This document shows, in pieces, positions 1-7,325 of a stretch of 46,896 nucleotides of DNA. Where the stretch lies: NCBI GenBank assembly GCA_937902125.1, contig CALDIB010000058.1, positions 1 to 46,896 of the forward strand, read 5' to 3'. Position 1 is the first letter of the stretch; every line of letters begins with the position of its first letter. The position numbers and the translations under genes are program-made. The notes under the pieces were generated by a model. That model searched no databases, had not been told where the DNA came from, and saw nothing but the letters and a program-made list of their open reading frames with translations. The stretch comes from an uncultured Treponema sp. (lineage in GTDB: Bacteria > Spirochaetota > Spirochaetia > Treponematales > Treponemataceae).

Positions 1-55
1 TAAAACATCGCGTTTTCAAAGTTATCTCTAAAAATTGCAATTTTTAGAGATTCCC
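1..55 (-). repeat. partial copy of a three-hairpin palindromic repeat
   Basis: Positions 24-51 form a perfect 28-bp palindrome. Read on the minus strand, bases 1-55 match the first part of the complete element at 33741-33796 with only a few substitutions, including the stretch that follows the palindrome. The element therefore enters from the left edge in inverted orientation and ends just upstream of the acpP ribosome binding site. The remaining hairpins would lie outside the window. Confidence 0.8.
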
Positions 56-77
56 ATAATTATTCTAGGAGATTAGT

Positions 78-317
78 ATGGACGAATTGTTTGAGAAAAT
101 CAAAAAGCTCATCGCTGACAAGCTCGAAATTGACGAAAGCAAAATTCAGCTTTCTTCATCTTTCCGCGGCGACTTGGGAGCGGACAGCCTCGACACTTAC
201 GAGTTGGTTTACGCCATCGAAGAGGAGTTGGGCGTTTCCATTCCTGACGAAAAGGCCAACGAGTTCGAGACTGTTCAGGACGCTTACGACTTTATCAAAT
301 CCGAGCAGTCTAAATAA
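78..317 (+). CDS. acpP: acyl carrier protein
   Basis: This 79-residue acidic protein is an acyl carrier protein, which carries fatty acyl intermediates on a 4'-phosphopantetheine arm in the cytosol. The attachment motif GADSLD is present with the modified serine at residue 37, and length and helix pattern are typical of the family. AGGAG lies about seven bases before the ATG. A terminator (361-387) follows, so it is probably transcribed apart from rnc. The upstream region is occupied by a palindromic repeat, so its promoter may lie within or before that element. Confidence is high. Confidence 0.97.
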   Translation: MDELFEKIKKLIADKLEIDESKIQLSSSFRGDLGADSLDTYELVYAIEEELGVSIPDEKANEFETVQDAYDFIKSEQSK

Positions 318-360
318 GCGCTTTCAAAAGCCCTGCTTTTGAAAATATCTTAAGAAAAGG

Positions 361-387
361 GCGCGGCGTTGCCGCGCTTTTTTTTTT
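361..387 (+). terminator. intrinsic terminator after acpP
   Basis: A GC-rich hairpin (GCGCGGC, loop GTT, GCCGCGC; 361-377) is followed by a run of ten T. A second, AT-rich hairpin (322-330 with 336-344) lies just before it. It would end the acpP transcript seven bases before the rnc start codon. Confidence 0.85.
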
Positions 388-393
388 GCAAAA

Positions 394-1137
394 ATGAGAC
401 GCTTTGACAAAAATTCCCAAAAAGAAAACTCAATTTCCGCCGGACGAAAAAAAGCCCTTTTGGACTTTTGCAAGCCCTTGGGCCTGAAATTCCGCGACTT
501 GGCCTTGCTTGACTTGGCCTTTCACCACCGCTCCTTTTCAAACGAAAGCAGGGCCTTTAAGGGCTTGAACAACGAGCGCCTTGAGTTTTTAGGCGACAGC
601 GTTTTGGGCTTGGCGGCCGCGGCCTTTTTGTATGAGGACATGGCCCAAAACCAAGAGGGCGACCTGGCTATGACCAAGGCCGCCGTGGTAAGCGAAAAAG
701 CCTTGGCTCCCGTGGCCTTGGAATACGGCGTTGACAAAATGCTGGTTTTGGGAAAGGGCGAGGAATTGGACGGTGGAAGGACAAAGGCCGCGATTTTGGC
801 CGACTGCATGGAAGCCATAATCGGAGCCTATTATTTGGATTCCGGCTACGAGGCCGCTGAAAAATACATCTTGCGCTTCATCGTTCCCGCCGTCCGCTCG
901 GTTCAAGAGCATGGGGCCGGAAGCGACTACAAAAGCCTTTTGCAAGTGGCCTGCCAAAAAAAGTTCAAGGAAATTCCTGTTTACGAGCTTTTAAAAACCG
1001 AAGGCCCGGACCACGACAGGCGCTTTTGCGTGGCCGTCCGGGCGGGACAAAAAGTTTACGGCCCCTGCAAGGGAAAAAGCAAAAAGGAGGCCGAGAGCGC
1101 CGCGGCCAAAATCGCCCTTGAAGCCCTGGGCGAATGA
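394..1137 (+). CDS. rnc: ribonuclease III
   Basis: Ribonuclease III cleaves double-stranded RNA, including rRNA precursors. The N-terminal catalytic domain shows the signature NERLEFLGDSVLGL with E61, E64 and D68, and the second acidic pair D137 and E140 in LADCMEAIIGA. A double-stranded-RNA-binding domain occupies roughly residues 175-245, ending in the usual Ala-rich helix. At 247 aa it is slightly longer than the E. coli enzyme because of about 20 extra N-terminal residues. The ATG sits seven bases after the T run of the preceding terminator and has no visible Shine-Dalgarno sequence, so the start is less certain than the identity. Confidence 0.95.
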   Translation: MRRFDKNSQKENSISAGRKKALLDFCKPLGLKFRDLALLDLAFHHRSFSNESRAFKGLNNERLEFLGDSVLGLAAAAFLYEDMAQNQEGDLAMTKAAVVSEKALAPVALEYGVDKMLVLGKGEELDGGRTKAAILADCMEAIIGAYYLDSGYEAAEKYILRFIVPAVRSVQEHGAGSDYKSLLQVACQKKFKEIPVYELLKTEGPDHDRRFCVAVRAGQKVYGPCKGKSKKEAESAAAKIALEALGE

Positions 1138-1190
1138 TTGCCGCTTCTGCGAGGCTTTTTTTATGGCCCGTTCGCGGCGCGCTTTTCAAC

Positions 1191-1219
1191 TTGAATCTTT
1201 GCCTTTTTTTCGCTACAAT
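1191..1219 (+). promoter_or_regulatory. hisS promoter, probably leaderless
   Basis: TTGAAT (1191-1196) and TACAAT (1214-1219) are separated by 17 bp. The -10 box ends eight bases before the hisS ATG, so transcription would begin at or within two bases of the start codon. No Shine-Dalgarno sequence is present. Confidence 0.7.
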
Positions 1220-1227
1220 CCTTTTTT

Positions 1228-2529
1228 ATGGAAAATCAAATAATTCAGCCCAGACTTTTAAAGGGCTTTAGGGACGCGCTTCCCCAAGAGCAAATTTTTC
1301 GCTCTTCTTTAATCGAAAAAATCACCGGCGTTTACCGCTCCTTTGGCTTTGTTCCCATTGACACTCCGGTTTTGGAATACGCTGAAATTCTTTTGCGAAA
1401 GTCCAACGGCGAAACGGAAAAGCAAGTTTTCCGCTTTGAGGACAACGGCGGCCGGGACGTGGCCATGAGATTTGACCTTACCGTTCCCTTCGCCCGCTTT
1501 ACCGCCGAGCACAAGGCCGAACTTGCCTTTCCATTTAAGCGCTACCACATGGCCAAGGTTTGGCGGGGAGAAAAGCCCCAAGCCGGCCGCTACCGGGAAT
1601 TTGTCCAGTGCGATATCGACACTGTGGGAAGCGACGCGGCTTCTTCCGACGCGGAAATCCTCTGCGCCATGAAAGCGGCCTTGGCCGCCATCAGAATAGA
1701 AAAGATAAAGATTCACATAAACCACCGCGGCGCCTTCAACCGCTTTTTGGCCTCCCTTGGAGTTCAGGAAAAAAGCGAGGACATTTTGCGCTCCGTTGAC
1801 AAGCTGGCCAAGGTTGGAAAAGACGAGGTTCAGTCTGAACTTGAGCGGACGACGGAAAGCGGAGAGAAAGCCCAAAAGATTTTGGACTACATACAGCCCA
1901 GCGCCTCTTTTGAGGACGCCATAAAAAAAATGGAGGCCCTTTGCGGCGGAGCCGCCGACGACACGGAGCGTCTGCGCCAAATTTACAAAATGCTTGAGGC
2001 CGCAGGAATCGCAAGTTCCTTTGTCCTTGACCCCAGCATCACCCGGGGCCTTGACTACTACACCGGCCTTGTTTACGAAACCTTCTTGGACGAGCTTCCT
2101 TCCATCGGCTCAATCTGCTCCGGCGGCCGCTACGACAATTTGGCCGGCCTTTACACCAAGGAACGCATTCCCGGAGTGGGCGGCTCAATAGGACTTGACC
2201 GCTTGATGGCCGCCATGGAAAAGCTTGGAATCGCCGGAAAAAAAGGCTCCTACCTTGACGCGGAAATCTTTTGCCAGGACGACTCCCTTTCGATTCAAAA
2301 CCAAAAGGCGGCTTCGGACTTGCGCTCTTTTGGCGTGAACGTGGAAGTCTTTCCCGAAGCAAAAAAGATGGGCCAGCAATACGCGCTGGCGGAAGCCAAA
2401 AGCGTTTTGTGGGGAATTTTTGTGGCCGCCGACGGAAAGCTTTCCCTTAAAAACTTAAAGACCCGGGAACAGACGGAAGGCCTTGACGCCGCCGCCGCCG
2501 CTAAAACAATTCTTTCCGCCCGAGCCTGA
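1228..2529 (+). CDS. hisS: histidyl-tRNA synthetase
   Basis: This class II aminoacyl-tRNA synthetase charges tRNA-His. Visible signatures are the N-terminal LLKGFRDALPQEQ segment, motif 2 around GRYREFVQCDIDTVG, the histidine-specific RGLDYYTGLVYE, and motif 3 GGSIGLDRLM. A C-terminal anticodon-binding domain follows, with LDAEIFCQDD in the position of the usual beta strand. The length of 433 aa is normal. The start codon is placed directly behind a promoter with no room for a ribosome binding site, suggesting a leaderless message. A perfect inverted repeat (2542-2577) lies downstream. Confidence 0.96.
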   Translation: MENQIIQPRLLKGFRDALPQEQIFRSSLIEKITGVYRSFGFVPIDTPVLEYAEILLRKSNGETEKQVFRFEDNGGRDVAMRFDLTVPFARFTAEHKAELAFPFKRYHMAKVWRGEKPQAGRYREFVQCDIDTVGSDAASSDAEILCAMKAALAAIRIEKIKIHINHRGAFNRFLASLGVQEKSEDILRSVDKLAKVGKDEVQSELERTTESGEKAQKILDYIQPSASFEDAIKKMEALCGGAADDTERLRQIYKMLEAAGIASSFVLDPSITRGLDYYTGLVYETFLDELPSIGSICSGGRYDNLAGLYTKERIPGVGGSIGLDRLMAAMEKLGIAGKKGSYLDAEIFCQDDSLSIQNQKAASDLRSFGVNVEVFPEAKKMGQQYALAEAKSVLWGIFVAADGKLSLKNLKTREQTEGLDAAAAAKTILSARA

Positions 2530-2541
2530 CGCTTTTCGCGG

Positions 2542-2577
2542 CAAGAACTTTGCGAGAAATATTTTGCAAAGTTCTTG
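2542..2577. repeat. 12-bp inverted repeat overlapping the tRNA promoter
   Basis: CAAGAACTTTGC (2542-2553) and GCAAAGTTCTTG (2566-2577) are perfect complements with a 12-base spacer. The right arm overlaps the first bases of the TTGACA box of the tRNA-Gly promoter. There is no T run, so it is not a classical terminator. It could be a hisS mRNA 3' stem or an operator. Confidence 0.6.
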
Positions 2578-2603
2578 ACAAAAAATTAAGTTTTTGCTAT
2601 TAT
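2575..2603 (+). promoter_or_regulatory. promoter of tRNA-Gly
   Basis: Consensus TTGACA (2575-2580), 17-bp spacer, TATTAT (2598-2603), ending 13 bases before the mature tRNA 5' end. Confidence 0.8.
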
Positions 2604-2616
2604 GGTTCCAACATTT

Positions 2617-2689
2617 GCGGCAGTCATATAACGGCTCATTATCTCAGCCTTCCAAGCTGATGACGAGGGTTCGACTCCCTTCTGCCGCT
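2617..2689 (+). tRNA. tRNA-Gly (anticodon TCC)
   Basis: The acceptor arms GCGGCAG and CTGCCGC pair perfectly. The anticodon stem TCAGC/GCTGA encloses CTTCCAA with anticodon TCC, which reads GGA/GGG. The T arm has GTTCGACTC with a short stem, and the D loop has the conserved GG. The D stem is AT-rich and weak. CCA is not encoded. It has its own promoter and a terminator directly downstream, so it is a single-gene unit. Confidence 0.93.
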
Positions 2690-2694
2690 AACCT

Positions 2695-2724
2695 AAAAGG
2701 CTTCTTTACAGGAAGCCTTTTTTA
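2695..2724 (+). terminator. terminator of tRNA-Gly
   Basis: AAAAGGCTTC (2695-2704) pairs with GAAGCCTTTT (2712-2721) across a seven-base loop, and the T run continues to about 2724. Confidence 0.88.
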
Positions 2725-2893
2725 TTTTTAAAGCCATTTTTTGTAGAAAGAACAGGGAGTCGAAGCGGAGCTGCCGCGGCGCCAGCCGAAAAGGCGGCAG
2801 GGATGCCGCCGGCAGGCGCGTTAAAGCAGCGCTTTAATCTTGGCAAATTGACCGTTTCCAGCGAGGGAAGACCTGAATGCTTCGGCGGAATCG

Positions 2894-4021
2894 TCATTCA
2901 GCAGTAGCCGCCGTCAAAAGGTCTTCCAGACAAAGGCCGGCTCCGTCCTTTACGCCGCGGACAAGGCTCTTTCCCAAAATTTGCGGCAAAAAGTCAGGGG
3001 GCAAGCCCGGCGACAAAATTTTTTCCGTTCTCAAAACGCCTATGTCTTCTTCCCTTAAAATGTGGCCGGCCTCAAAGTCAGCCATGTAATGAAGGCTTCT
3101 GTTTGTCCGCCCGTAATTTTTTTCTTCGGCGGGAGCCAGCGCCTTGACTCCGCTTCCCAAAACTTTTTGAACCCGCTCCTTTCCAAACTGGCTTTCCATT
3201 TGCGAGACGATTTCTTGCCGGCCTCGCTCCCTTCCGTAGCGGTCAAGGGCCGCGCGGCATTGCTTCAGCGCCTTTGTCATTTGCAAAAATTCTTCCGGCT
3301 CCAAGGCCACCGGGTCGTCAAGGCCGCTTGTCTTTTTGCTAAGCGTTATGTGCTTTTCAAAAACAGTGGCTCCCATGGCGGCGGCAAGGCAGGGAACCAA
3401 TACCGGGTCAAGGCTGTGGTCGCTCAAGCCTGTTTCCACGCCAAAAATTTTTTTCAGCGACGACACAAGGCGGGCGTTGCATTCTTCTTCCGGGGCGGGA
3501 TAGCTTGTCACGCAGTGAAGAAGGGTCACGCCCTCCCTTCCTAAAATTTCCAAGGCGGCCTCAATGTCTTTAAGCTTTGACACTCCGCTGGAAAGAATGG
3601 CGGAAACCGGCGCTTGGCCTTTTTCCTTTTGCGCGTCCCTGGCCTTTTTCAGCGCCTTGAGCATGGGAAAATGGTTCAGTTCCGGCGAGGCCACTTTCAC
3701 TCCGTCGGGCTTTAACTCCAAAAGATAGGCAAGGCTTTTTAGGCCAAAGGGGGAACAAACCCATTTGAGCTTTTTTGAGCGCGCGTAGTCCATGGTTTCG
3801 GCGTAAAAGTCGGGCGGGCATTCCAATTGCTTAAAGCGTTGGTAAAGGGGTATGGAGCCTGTGGGCAATTCCACAAAGCCTGTCTTTGGATGGAGAATTT
3901 CTTCCGCGATGACCCATTGAAATTTCACGGCGTCGGCTTCGGCCTCCTTTGCCGCGTCAATCAATTCTTTGGCCTTTTTTATCGAGCCTTGGTGGGACGT
4001 TCCGATTTCAGCGATAACCAT
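2894..4021 (-). CDS. NeuB/SpsE-type nonulosonic acid synthase
   Basis: This 375-aa protein belongs to the N-acetylneuraminate / pseudaminate / legionaminate synthase family, which condenses phosphoenolpyruvate with a hexosamine to give a nine-carbon acidic sugar. The TIM-barrel half shows MVIAEIGTSHQGS at the N terminus, DAVKFQ, VCSPFG, KVASPEL, LLHCVTSYPAP, GLSDHS and EKHITL. The C-terminal about 70 residues form a SAF (antifreeze-like) domain. The chosen ATG starts exactly at the family N terminus; an upstream in-frame extension has no family character. Its exact product (sialic, pseudaminic or legionaminic) cannot be read from the sequence. It stands alone, but dehydratase and aminotransferase genes that could feed such a pathway lie 8-10 kb away. 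The 165 bp beyond its stop is GC-rich with no gene seen. Confidence 0.88.
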   Translation of the reverse strand: MVIAEIGTSHQGSIKKAKELIDAAKEAEADAVKFQWVIAEEILHPKTGFVELPTGSIPLYQRFKQLECPPDFYAETMDYARSKKLKWVCSPFGLKSLAYLLELKPDGVKVASPELNHFPMLKALKKARDAQKEKGQAPVSAILSSGVSKLKDIEAALEILGREGVTLLHCVTSYPAPEEECNARLVSSLKKIFGVETGLSDHSLDPVLVPCLAAAMGATVFEKHITLSKKTSGLDDPVALEPEEFLQMTKALKQCRAALDRYGRERGRQEIVSQMESQFGKERVQKVLGSGVKALAPAEEKNYGRTNRSLHYMADFEAGHILREEDIGVLRTEKILSPGLPPDFLPQILGKSLVRGVKDGAGLCLEDLLTAATAE

Positions 4022-4027
4022 AGAATG

Positions 4028-4056
4028 ATTATAACATAAAGGGTGGAATTTTGCTA
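4028..4056 (-). promoter_or_regulatory. promoter of the NeuB-type gene, probably leaderless
   Basis: On the minus strand TAGCAA (4056-4051), a 17-bp spacer and a perfect TATAAT (4033-4028) end six bases before the ATG. The -35 is weak, but the same TAGCAA-17-TAnAAT layout precedes xseA. No ribosome binding site is present. Confidence 0.6.
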
Positions 4057-4130
4057 GCGTTTGCAGGTTTGATGAACGGGAAGGCATTGAAAAAGCGGCG
4101 CGAAGGCGCGGGGCGGCTGGCGGCGGCACT

Positions 4131-4185
4131 CATTTTGCGCCTGCCGCAGTGGCGGCAGATGTAGATAGTTTCATGGCGCAAAATG
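4131..4185. repeat. nested inverted repeat
   Basis: CATTTTGCGCC (4131-4141) and GGCGCAAAATG (4175-4185) are perfect 11-bp complements. Inside the left half lies a second hairpin, TGCCGC/GGCGGCA (4142-4157). No T run follows on either strand, so it looks like a structured RNA or protein-binding site, not a terminator. Confidence 0.6.
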
Positions 4186-4258
4186 CGTGAAGCGACGATA
4201 TCGAGCGGCGCCGAACAGACGAAGCCGCAACTGGGAGCCGCGCTTTTTTGTAAAACTA

Positions 4259-4288
4259 TTGACCAATTCCATTTATTTATGCTAAAAT
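4259..4288 (+). promoter_or_regulatory. promoter of yebC-ruvC
   Basis: TTGACC (4259-4264), 18-bp spacer, TAAAAT (4283-4288). It gives a leader of about 45 bases with a good ribosome binding site (AGGAG) before yebC. Confidence 0.65.
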
Positions 4289-4339
4289 AATTTTCTAGCA
4301 TTATCGGCTTATAATTTTTTTCAATATAGGAGATCCTCT

Positions 4340-5083
4340 ATGTCAGGACACAGCAAATGGGCGACAATCAAACACGCCAAAGGAATCGCGGACGCCAAGC
4401 GCGGAAAGCTTTTCACAAAGTTCATCAAGGAAATTTCAATCGCGGCCAGAATGGGCGGCGGAGACCCTGATTCAAACCCTCGCCTTAGAACGGCCATCCT
4501 CAAGGCCCGCGCCTCTAACATGCCCAAGGACAACATTGAGCGCGCCATAAAGAAGGGAACTGGCGAAGACGGCGGATCCAACTACGAAGAAATGGTTTAC
4601 GAAGGATACGCTCCCGGCGGAGTGGCCGTTTTGGTTGAAGTTCTTACCGACAACAAAAACCGCGCGGCCGCCGACGTTCGCAACATTTTCAACAAGAACG
4701 GCGGAAACTTGGGAACCACAGGCTCTGTAAGCCGCATGTTCAGCCGCAAGGGAACAATCACTTACGACGCCGAAAAAGTGAGCGAAGACGAAGTTATGGA
4801 AGTGGCCCTTGAAGCCGGCGCCGACGACGTTGAGAACGAAGACGGAATCATCACCGTAACGACAAGCTCCGAGTCTTTCGCCGGAGTGATGGAAGCCTTG
4901 CAGGCCAAGGGCTTTGAATCCCTTTCCGGCGAAGTCGGAATGGTTCCCGAAGCCTACCAGCCTGTGGACAAGGACACGGCCGCCAAAGTCCAAAAGATGA
5001 TTGACAAGCTTGAGGACAACGACGACGTTCAGAATGTCTACACCACAGTGGAATATCCTGAAGACTTCGTTCCCGAAGAGTAA
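4340..5083 (+). CDS. yebC: YebC/PmpR-family protein
   Basis: The protein is a full-length (247 aa) member of the YebC/TACO1 family, starting with the invariant MSGHSKWATIKHAKG and carrying NIERAIKKGTGE and the YEGYAPGGVAVLVE region. Family members have been described as transcriptional regulators and, more recently, as factors that help ribosomes through difficult stretches; the sequence does not discriminate. GGAG precedes the ATG. It is followed after four bases by ruvC, a common neighbourhood, so the two are probably cotranscribed and translationally coupled. Confidence 0.94.
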   Translation: MSGHSKWATIKHAKGIADAKRGKLFTKFIKEISIAARMGGGDPDSNPRLRTAILKARASNMPKDNIERAIKKGTGEDGGSNYEEMVYEGYAPGGVAVLVEVLTDNKNRAAADVRNIFNKNGGNLGTTGSVSRMFSRKGTITYDAEKVSEDEVMEVALEAGADDVENEDGIITVTTSSESFAGVMEALQAKGFESLSGEVGMVPEAYQPVDKDTAAKVQKMIDKLEDNDDVQNVYTTVEYPEDFVPEE

Positions 5084-5087
5084 TAAG

Positions 5088-5606
5088 TTGTCCGCTTCAC
5101 GGCCAACTTGCAAAGTTCTTGCAAACGCTAAAGTTCGCCGCGTCTTAGGCATCGACCCCGGCCTGGCCAACACCGGCTGGGGAATCGTTGACTGGAGCGG
5201 CAACAGATTCACGCTGGTTAAATACGGCGTTATAGAGACGGCCGCTTCCGAAAAACACGGAACGCGGCTTTTGTCCATTTACAATTCCCTGACCGCCATA
5301 ATCCAAGAATACAAGCCCACCGAGGCGGCCATGGAAACTCTTTACTTTGCAAAAAACCAAACCAGCGCCATGGCAGTCGCGGAAGCTCGCGGCGTGGCAA
5401 CCCTTTGTCTGGCGCAAAATTGCGTTCCCCTTGGAGAATACAAGCCCAACCAAATAAAGCAGGCCGTGACCGGAAGCGGCGCCGCCGACAAGGAGCTTGT
5501 GGAGTGCTATGTTCAGTTTTTGCTGGGCCTTGCGACGCCTCCCAAGCCCGACCACGCCGCCGACGCGCTTGCGGGAGCCATAACCCACATAAATTCTTCA
5601 AATTGA
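5088..5606 (+). CDS. ruvC: crossover junction endodeoxyribonuclease RuvC
   Basis: RuvC resolves Holliday junctions by paired incisions, acting with RuvAB. The catalytic acidic residues are visible in LGIDPGLANTGWG (first Asp), METLYFAKN (Glu) and KPDHAADALAGAI (the C-terminal Asp pair). No ATG or GTG occurs near the family start. The only downstream-compatible initiation codon after the yebC stop is TTG at 5088, giving 172 aa with about 18 extra N-terminal residues before the usual VLGIDPG. Initiation is probably coupled to termination of yebC four bases upstream. Start uncertain, identity firm. Confidence 0.93.
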   Translation: MSASRPTCKVLANAKVRRVLGIDPGLANTGWGIVDWSGNRFTLVKYGVIETAASEKHGTRLLSIYNSLTAIIQEYKPTEAAMETLYFAKNQTSAMAVAEARGVATLCLAQNCVPLGEYKPNQIKQAVTGSGAADKELVECYVQFLLGLATPPKPDHAADALAGAITHINSSN

Positions 5607-5622
5607 AGGGGCCGCCTTAGCC

Positions 5623-5651
5623 TTGATTTTTCCTCTGTTTTCTGATAGAAT
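5623..5651 (+). promoter_or_regulatory. promoter of ruvAB-queA, probably leaderless
   Basis: TTGATT (5623-5628), 17-bp spacer, TAGAAT (5646-5651). Eight bases separate the -10 box from the ruvA ATG at 5660, with no ribosome binding site. The alternative in-frame TTG at 5654 would lie upstream of the expected transcription start. Confidence 0.68.
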
Positions 5652-5659
5652 CTTTGATT

Positions 5660-6274
5660 ATGTTCAACAGTTTAAAAGGCGTGATTACCTACAAGGCGCA
5701 CAACACCGTTCACCTTGACGTGAACGGTTGGGAATGGGATTTGTCCGTTCCCGCAAGCACAATCGAATCTTTGGGCGATATTGGCTCCACGGCCAAAATT
5801 TACACTTGGCTCTACGTTCGCGAAGACCAAATGAAAATGTTCGGTTTTGCCACGGAAGAGGAGCGGAACATTTTCTTGGACCTTCTAAAAGTTGAAGGCG
5901 TGGGCGCCAAGGGCGCGGTCAAGATTTTGAGCAACATCGCCATTTCAAAATTTGTGGAGGCCCTTGACGGCGGAAAGACTGAGGTTCTTGAAGCGGTTTC
6001 TGGCATTGGAAAAAAGACCGCCGCAAAAATCATGCTCACCCTTAAAGGAAAGCTTTCTTTGGAGGATTCCACCAAGTCCGCCGGCCATCCCGAAACCGCG
6101 GAATTCCAAGACGTGATCAATTCTTTGGTTGACATGGGCTATGACAAGCGGGACGTTACCGAAGTTGTGGACAAAATCACCGCGCAGCTTATGGAAAACT
6201 CCGAGTTCGCCTCCAAGAGTCACACAGGAAAAGAAGAAATGATTTTCCGCCAGGCGCTGGTGGACTTGGCCTAA
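5660..6274 (+). CDS. ruvA: Holliday junction DNA helicase RuvA
   Basis: RuvA binds four-way junctions as a tetramer and loads RuvB. The 204-aa product begins with the OB-fold segment MFNSLKGVITYK, has the helix-hairpin-helix motifs around VEGVGAKGAVKIL and VSGIGKKTAAKIML, and ends with a flexible linker and domain III (FQDVINSLVDMGYDKRDV). The ATG at 5660 matches the family start better than the TTG six bases upstream. The gene lies 10 bp before ruvB. Confidence 0.94.
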   Translation: MFNSLKGVITYKAHNTVHLDVNGWEWDLSVPASTIESLGDIGSTAKIYTWLYVREDQMKMFGFATEEERNIFLDLLKVEGVGAKGAVKILSNIAISKFVEALDGGKTEVLEAVSGIGKKTAAKIMLTLKGKLSLEDSTKSAGHPETAEFQDVINSLVDMGYDKRDVTEVVDKITAQLMENSEFASKSHTGKEEMIFRQALVDLA

Positions 6275-6284
6275 GGCTTTTTAG

Positions 6285-7325
6285 ATGAGCGACGAATATC
6301 AGGACATTGTCCGCGCCGGAATTCCTTTGGCCGACGACGCGCAGGAAGGAAGCCTTCGTCCCCAGTTTTTAAAGGAATTTTTGGGGCAGGAAGAAATAAA
6401 GAAAAATCTTTCAGTTTTCATACAAGCCGCGCGGGACAGGGAAGAGGCGCTTGACCATCTTTTTTTGATTGGCCCTCCCGGATTGGGAAAGACGACTTTG
6501 GCGCAAATAACCGCGCGGGAATTGGCCGCGGACTTTAAGGTGACCAGCGCGCCCGCTTTGGACAAGCCAAAAGATTTGGCCGGCATTCTTTCCACAATAA
6601 CGCCCAGAACGGTTTTTTTTATCGACGAAATTCACCGCCTTAAGCCGGCCATTGAGGAAATGCTTTACATCGCCATGGAAGACTACGAGCTGGACTGGGT
6701 TATCGGCCAGGGCGCGGCGGCCAGAACGGTTCGCATTCCCATTCCAAAATTCACTTTGGTTGGAGCCACCACAAAGGCGGGCATGGTTTCAAGCCCCCTT
6801 ATAAGCCGCTTTGGAATCGTCCAGCGCTTTAATTATTACACTCATTCTGAATTGGCGGACATAATAAAGCGATCCGCCCAAATTCTGGAAGTTCAAATTG
6901 ACGACGACGCGGCCTTGGCTTTGGCAAAATGCTCCCGGGGAACGCCCCGCGTGGCCAACCGAGTTTTGCGCAGAATGCGGGATTTTGCCCAGATAGAGGG
7001 GGGCGGTCGCATCACAAAAAAAATTACGGAAAGCGGCTTGAAGCGCCTTGGAATAGACGATTTGGGCCTTGAAAAATACGACCGCGAGATTTTGCTTTCA
7101 ATAATAAACAATTTTGGCGGCGGCCCTGTCGGAGCGGAAACCCTTGCCATCAGCATCGGCGAAAGCCAAGACACTTTGGAAGACTACTATGAGCCTTACT
7201 TGATTCAATGCGGCTTGATTCAGCGAACCCCCAGAGGCCGCGTCGTCACCGACCGCGCCTACAAGCAGTTGGGCTTGGAAATCAAAGACCGATTGGACAA
7301 GGGCGGCCAAGGAACTTTGTTTTGA
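6285..7325 (+). CDS. ruvB: Holliday junction branch migration ATPase RuvB
   Basis: RuvB is the hexameric AAA+ motor of branch migration. Walker A GPPGLGKTTLA is at residues 63-73 and Walker B FFIDEIHRL near residue 112; GATTKAGMVSSPLISRFG provides sensor 1 and the arginine finger. The C-terminal winged helix contains the family phrase IQRTPRGRV. Length (346 aa) is standard. Its stop codon overlaps the start of queA, so ruvA, ruvB and queA form one transcription unit. Confidence 0.97.
   Translation: MSDEYQDIVRAGIPLADDAQEGSLRPQFLKEFLGQEEIKKNLSVFIQAARDREEALDHLFLIGPPGLGKTTLAQITARELAADFKVTSAPALDKPKDLAGILSTITPRTVFFIDEIHRLKPAIEEMLYIAMEDYELDWVIGQGAAARTVRIPIPKFTLVGATTKAGMVSSPLISRFGIVQRFNYYTHSELADIIKRSAQILEVQIDDDAALALAKCSRGTPRVANRVLRRMRDFAQIEGGGRITKKITESGLKRLGIDDLGLEKYDREILLSIINNFGGGPVGAETLAISIGESQDTLEDYYEPYLIQCGLIQRTPRGRVVTDRAYKQLGLEIKDRLDKGGQGTLF

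Larger units (their letters stand above)
4022..4339. other. 318-bp divergent intergenic region
   Basis: No gene is apparent. It holds the minus-strand promoter of the NeuB-type gene, a nested inverted repeat at 4131-4185, the plus-strand promoter of yebC, and a second possible -10 (TATAAT, 4310-4315) without a good -35. The middle part (about 4085-4245) is GC-rich. Confidence 0.6.

Noticed and set aside
1309..1980. A 223-codon open frame antisense to hisS.
   Set aside because: hisS motifs are complete on the plus strand; the antisense frame has no domain and no ribosome binding site.
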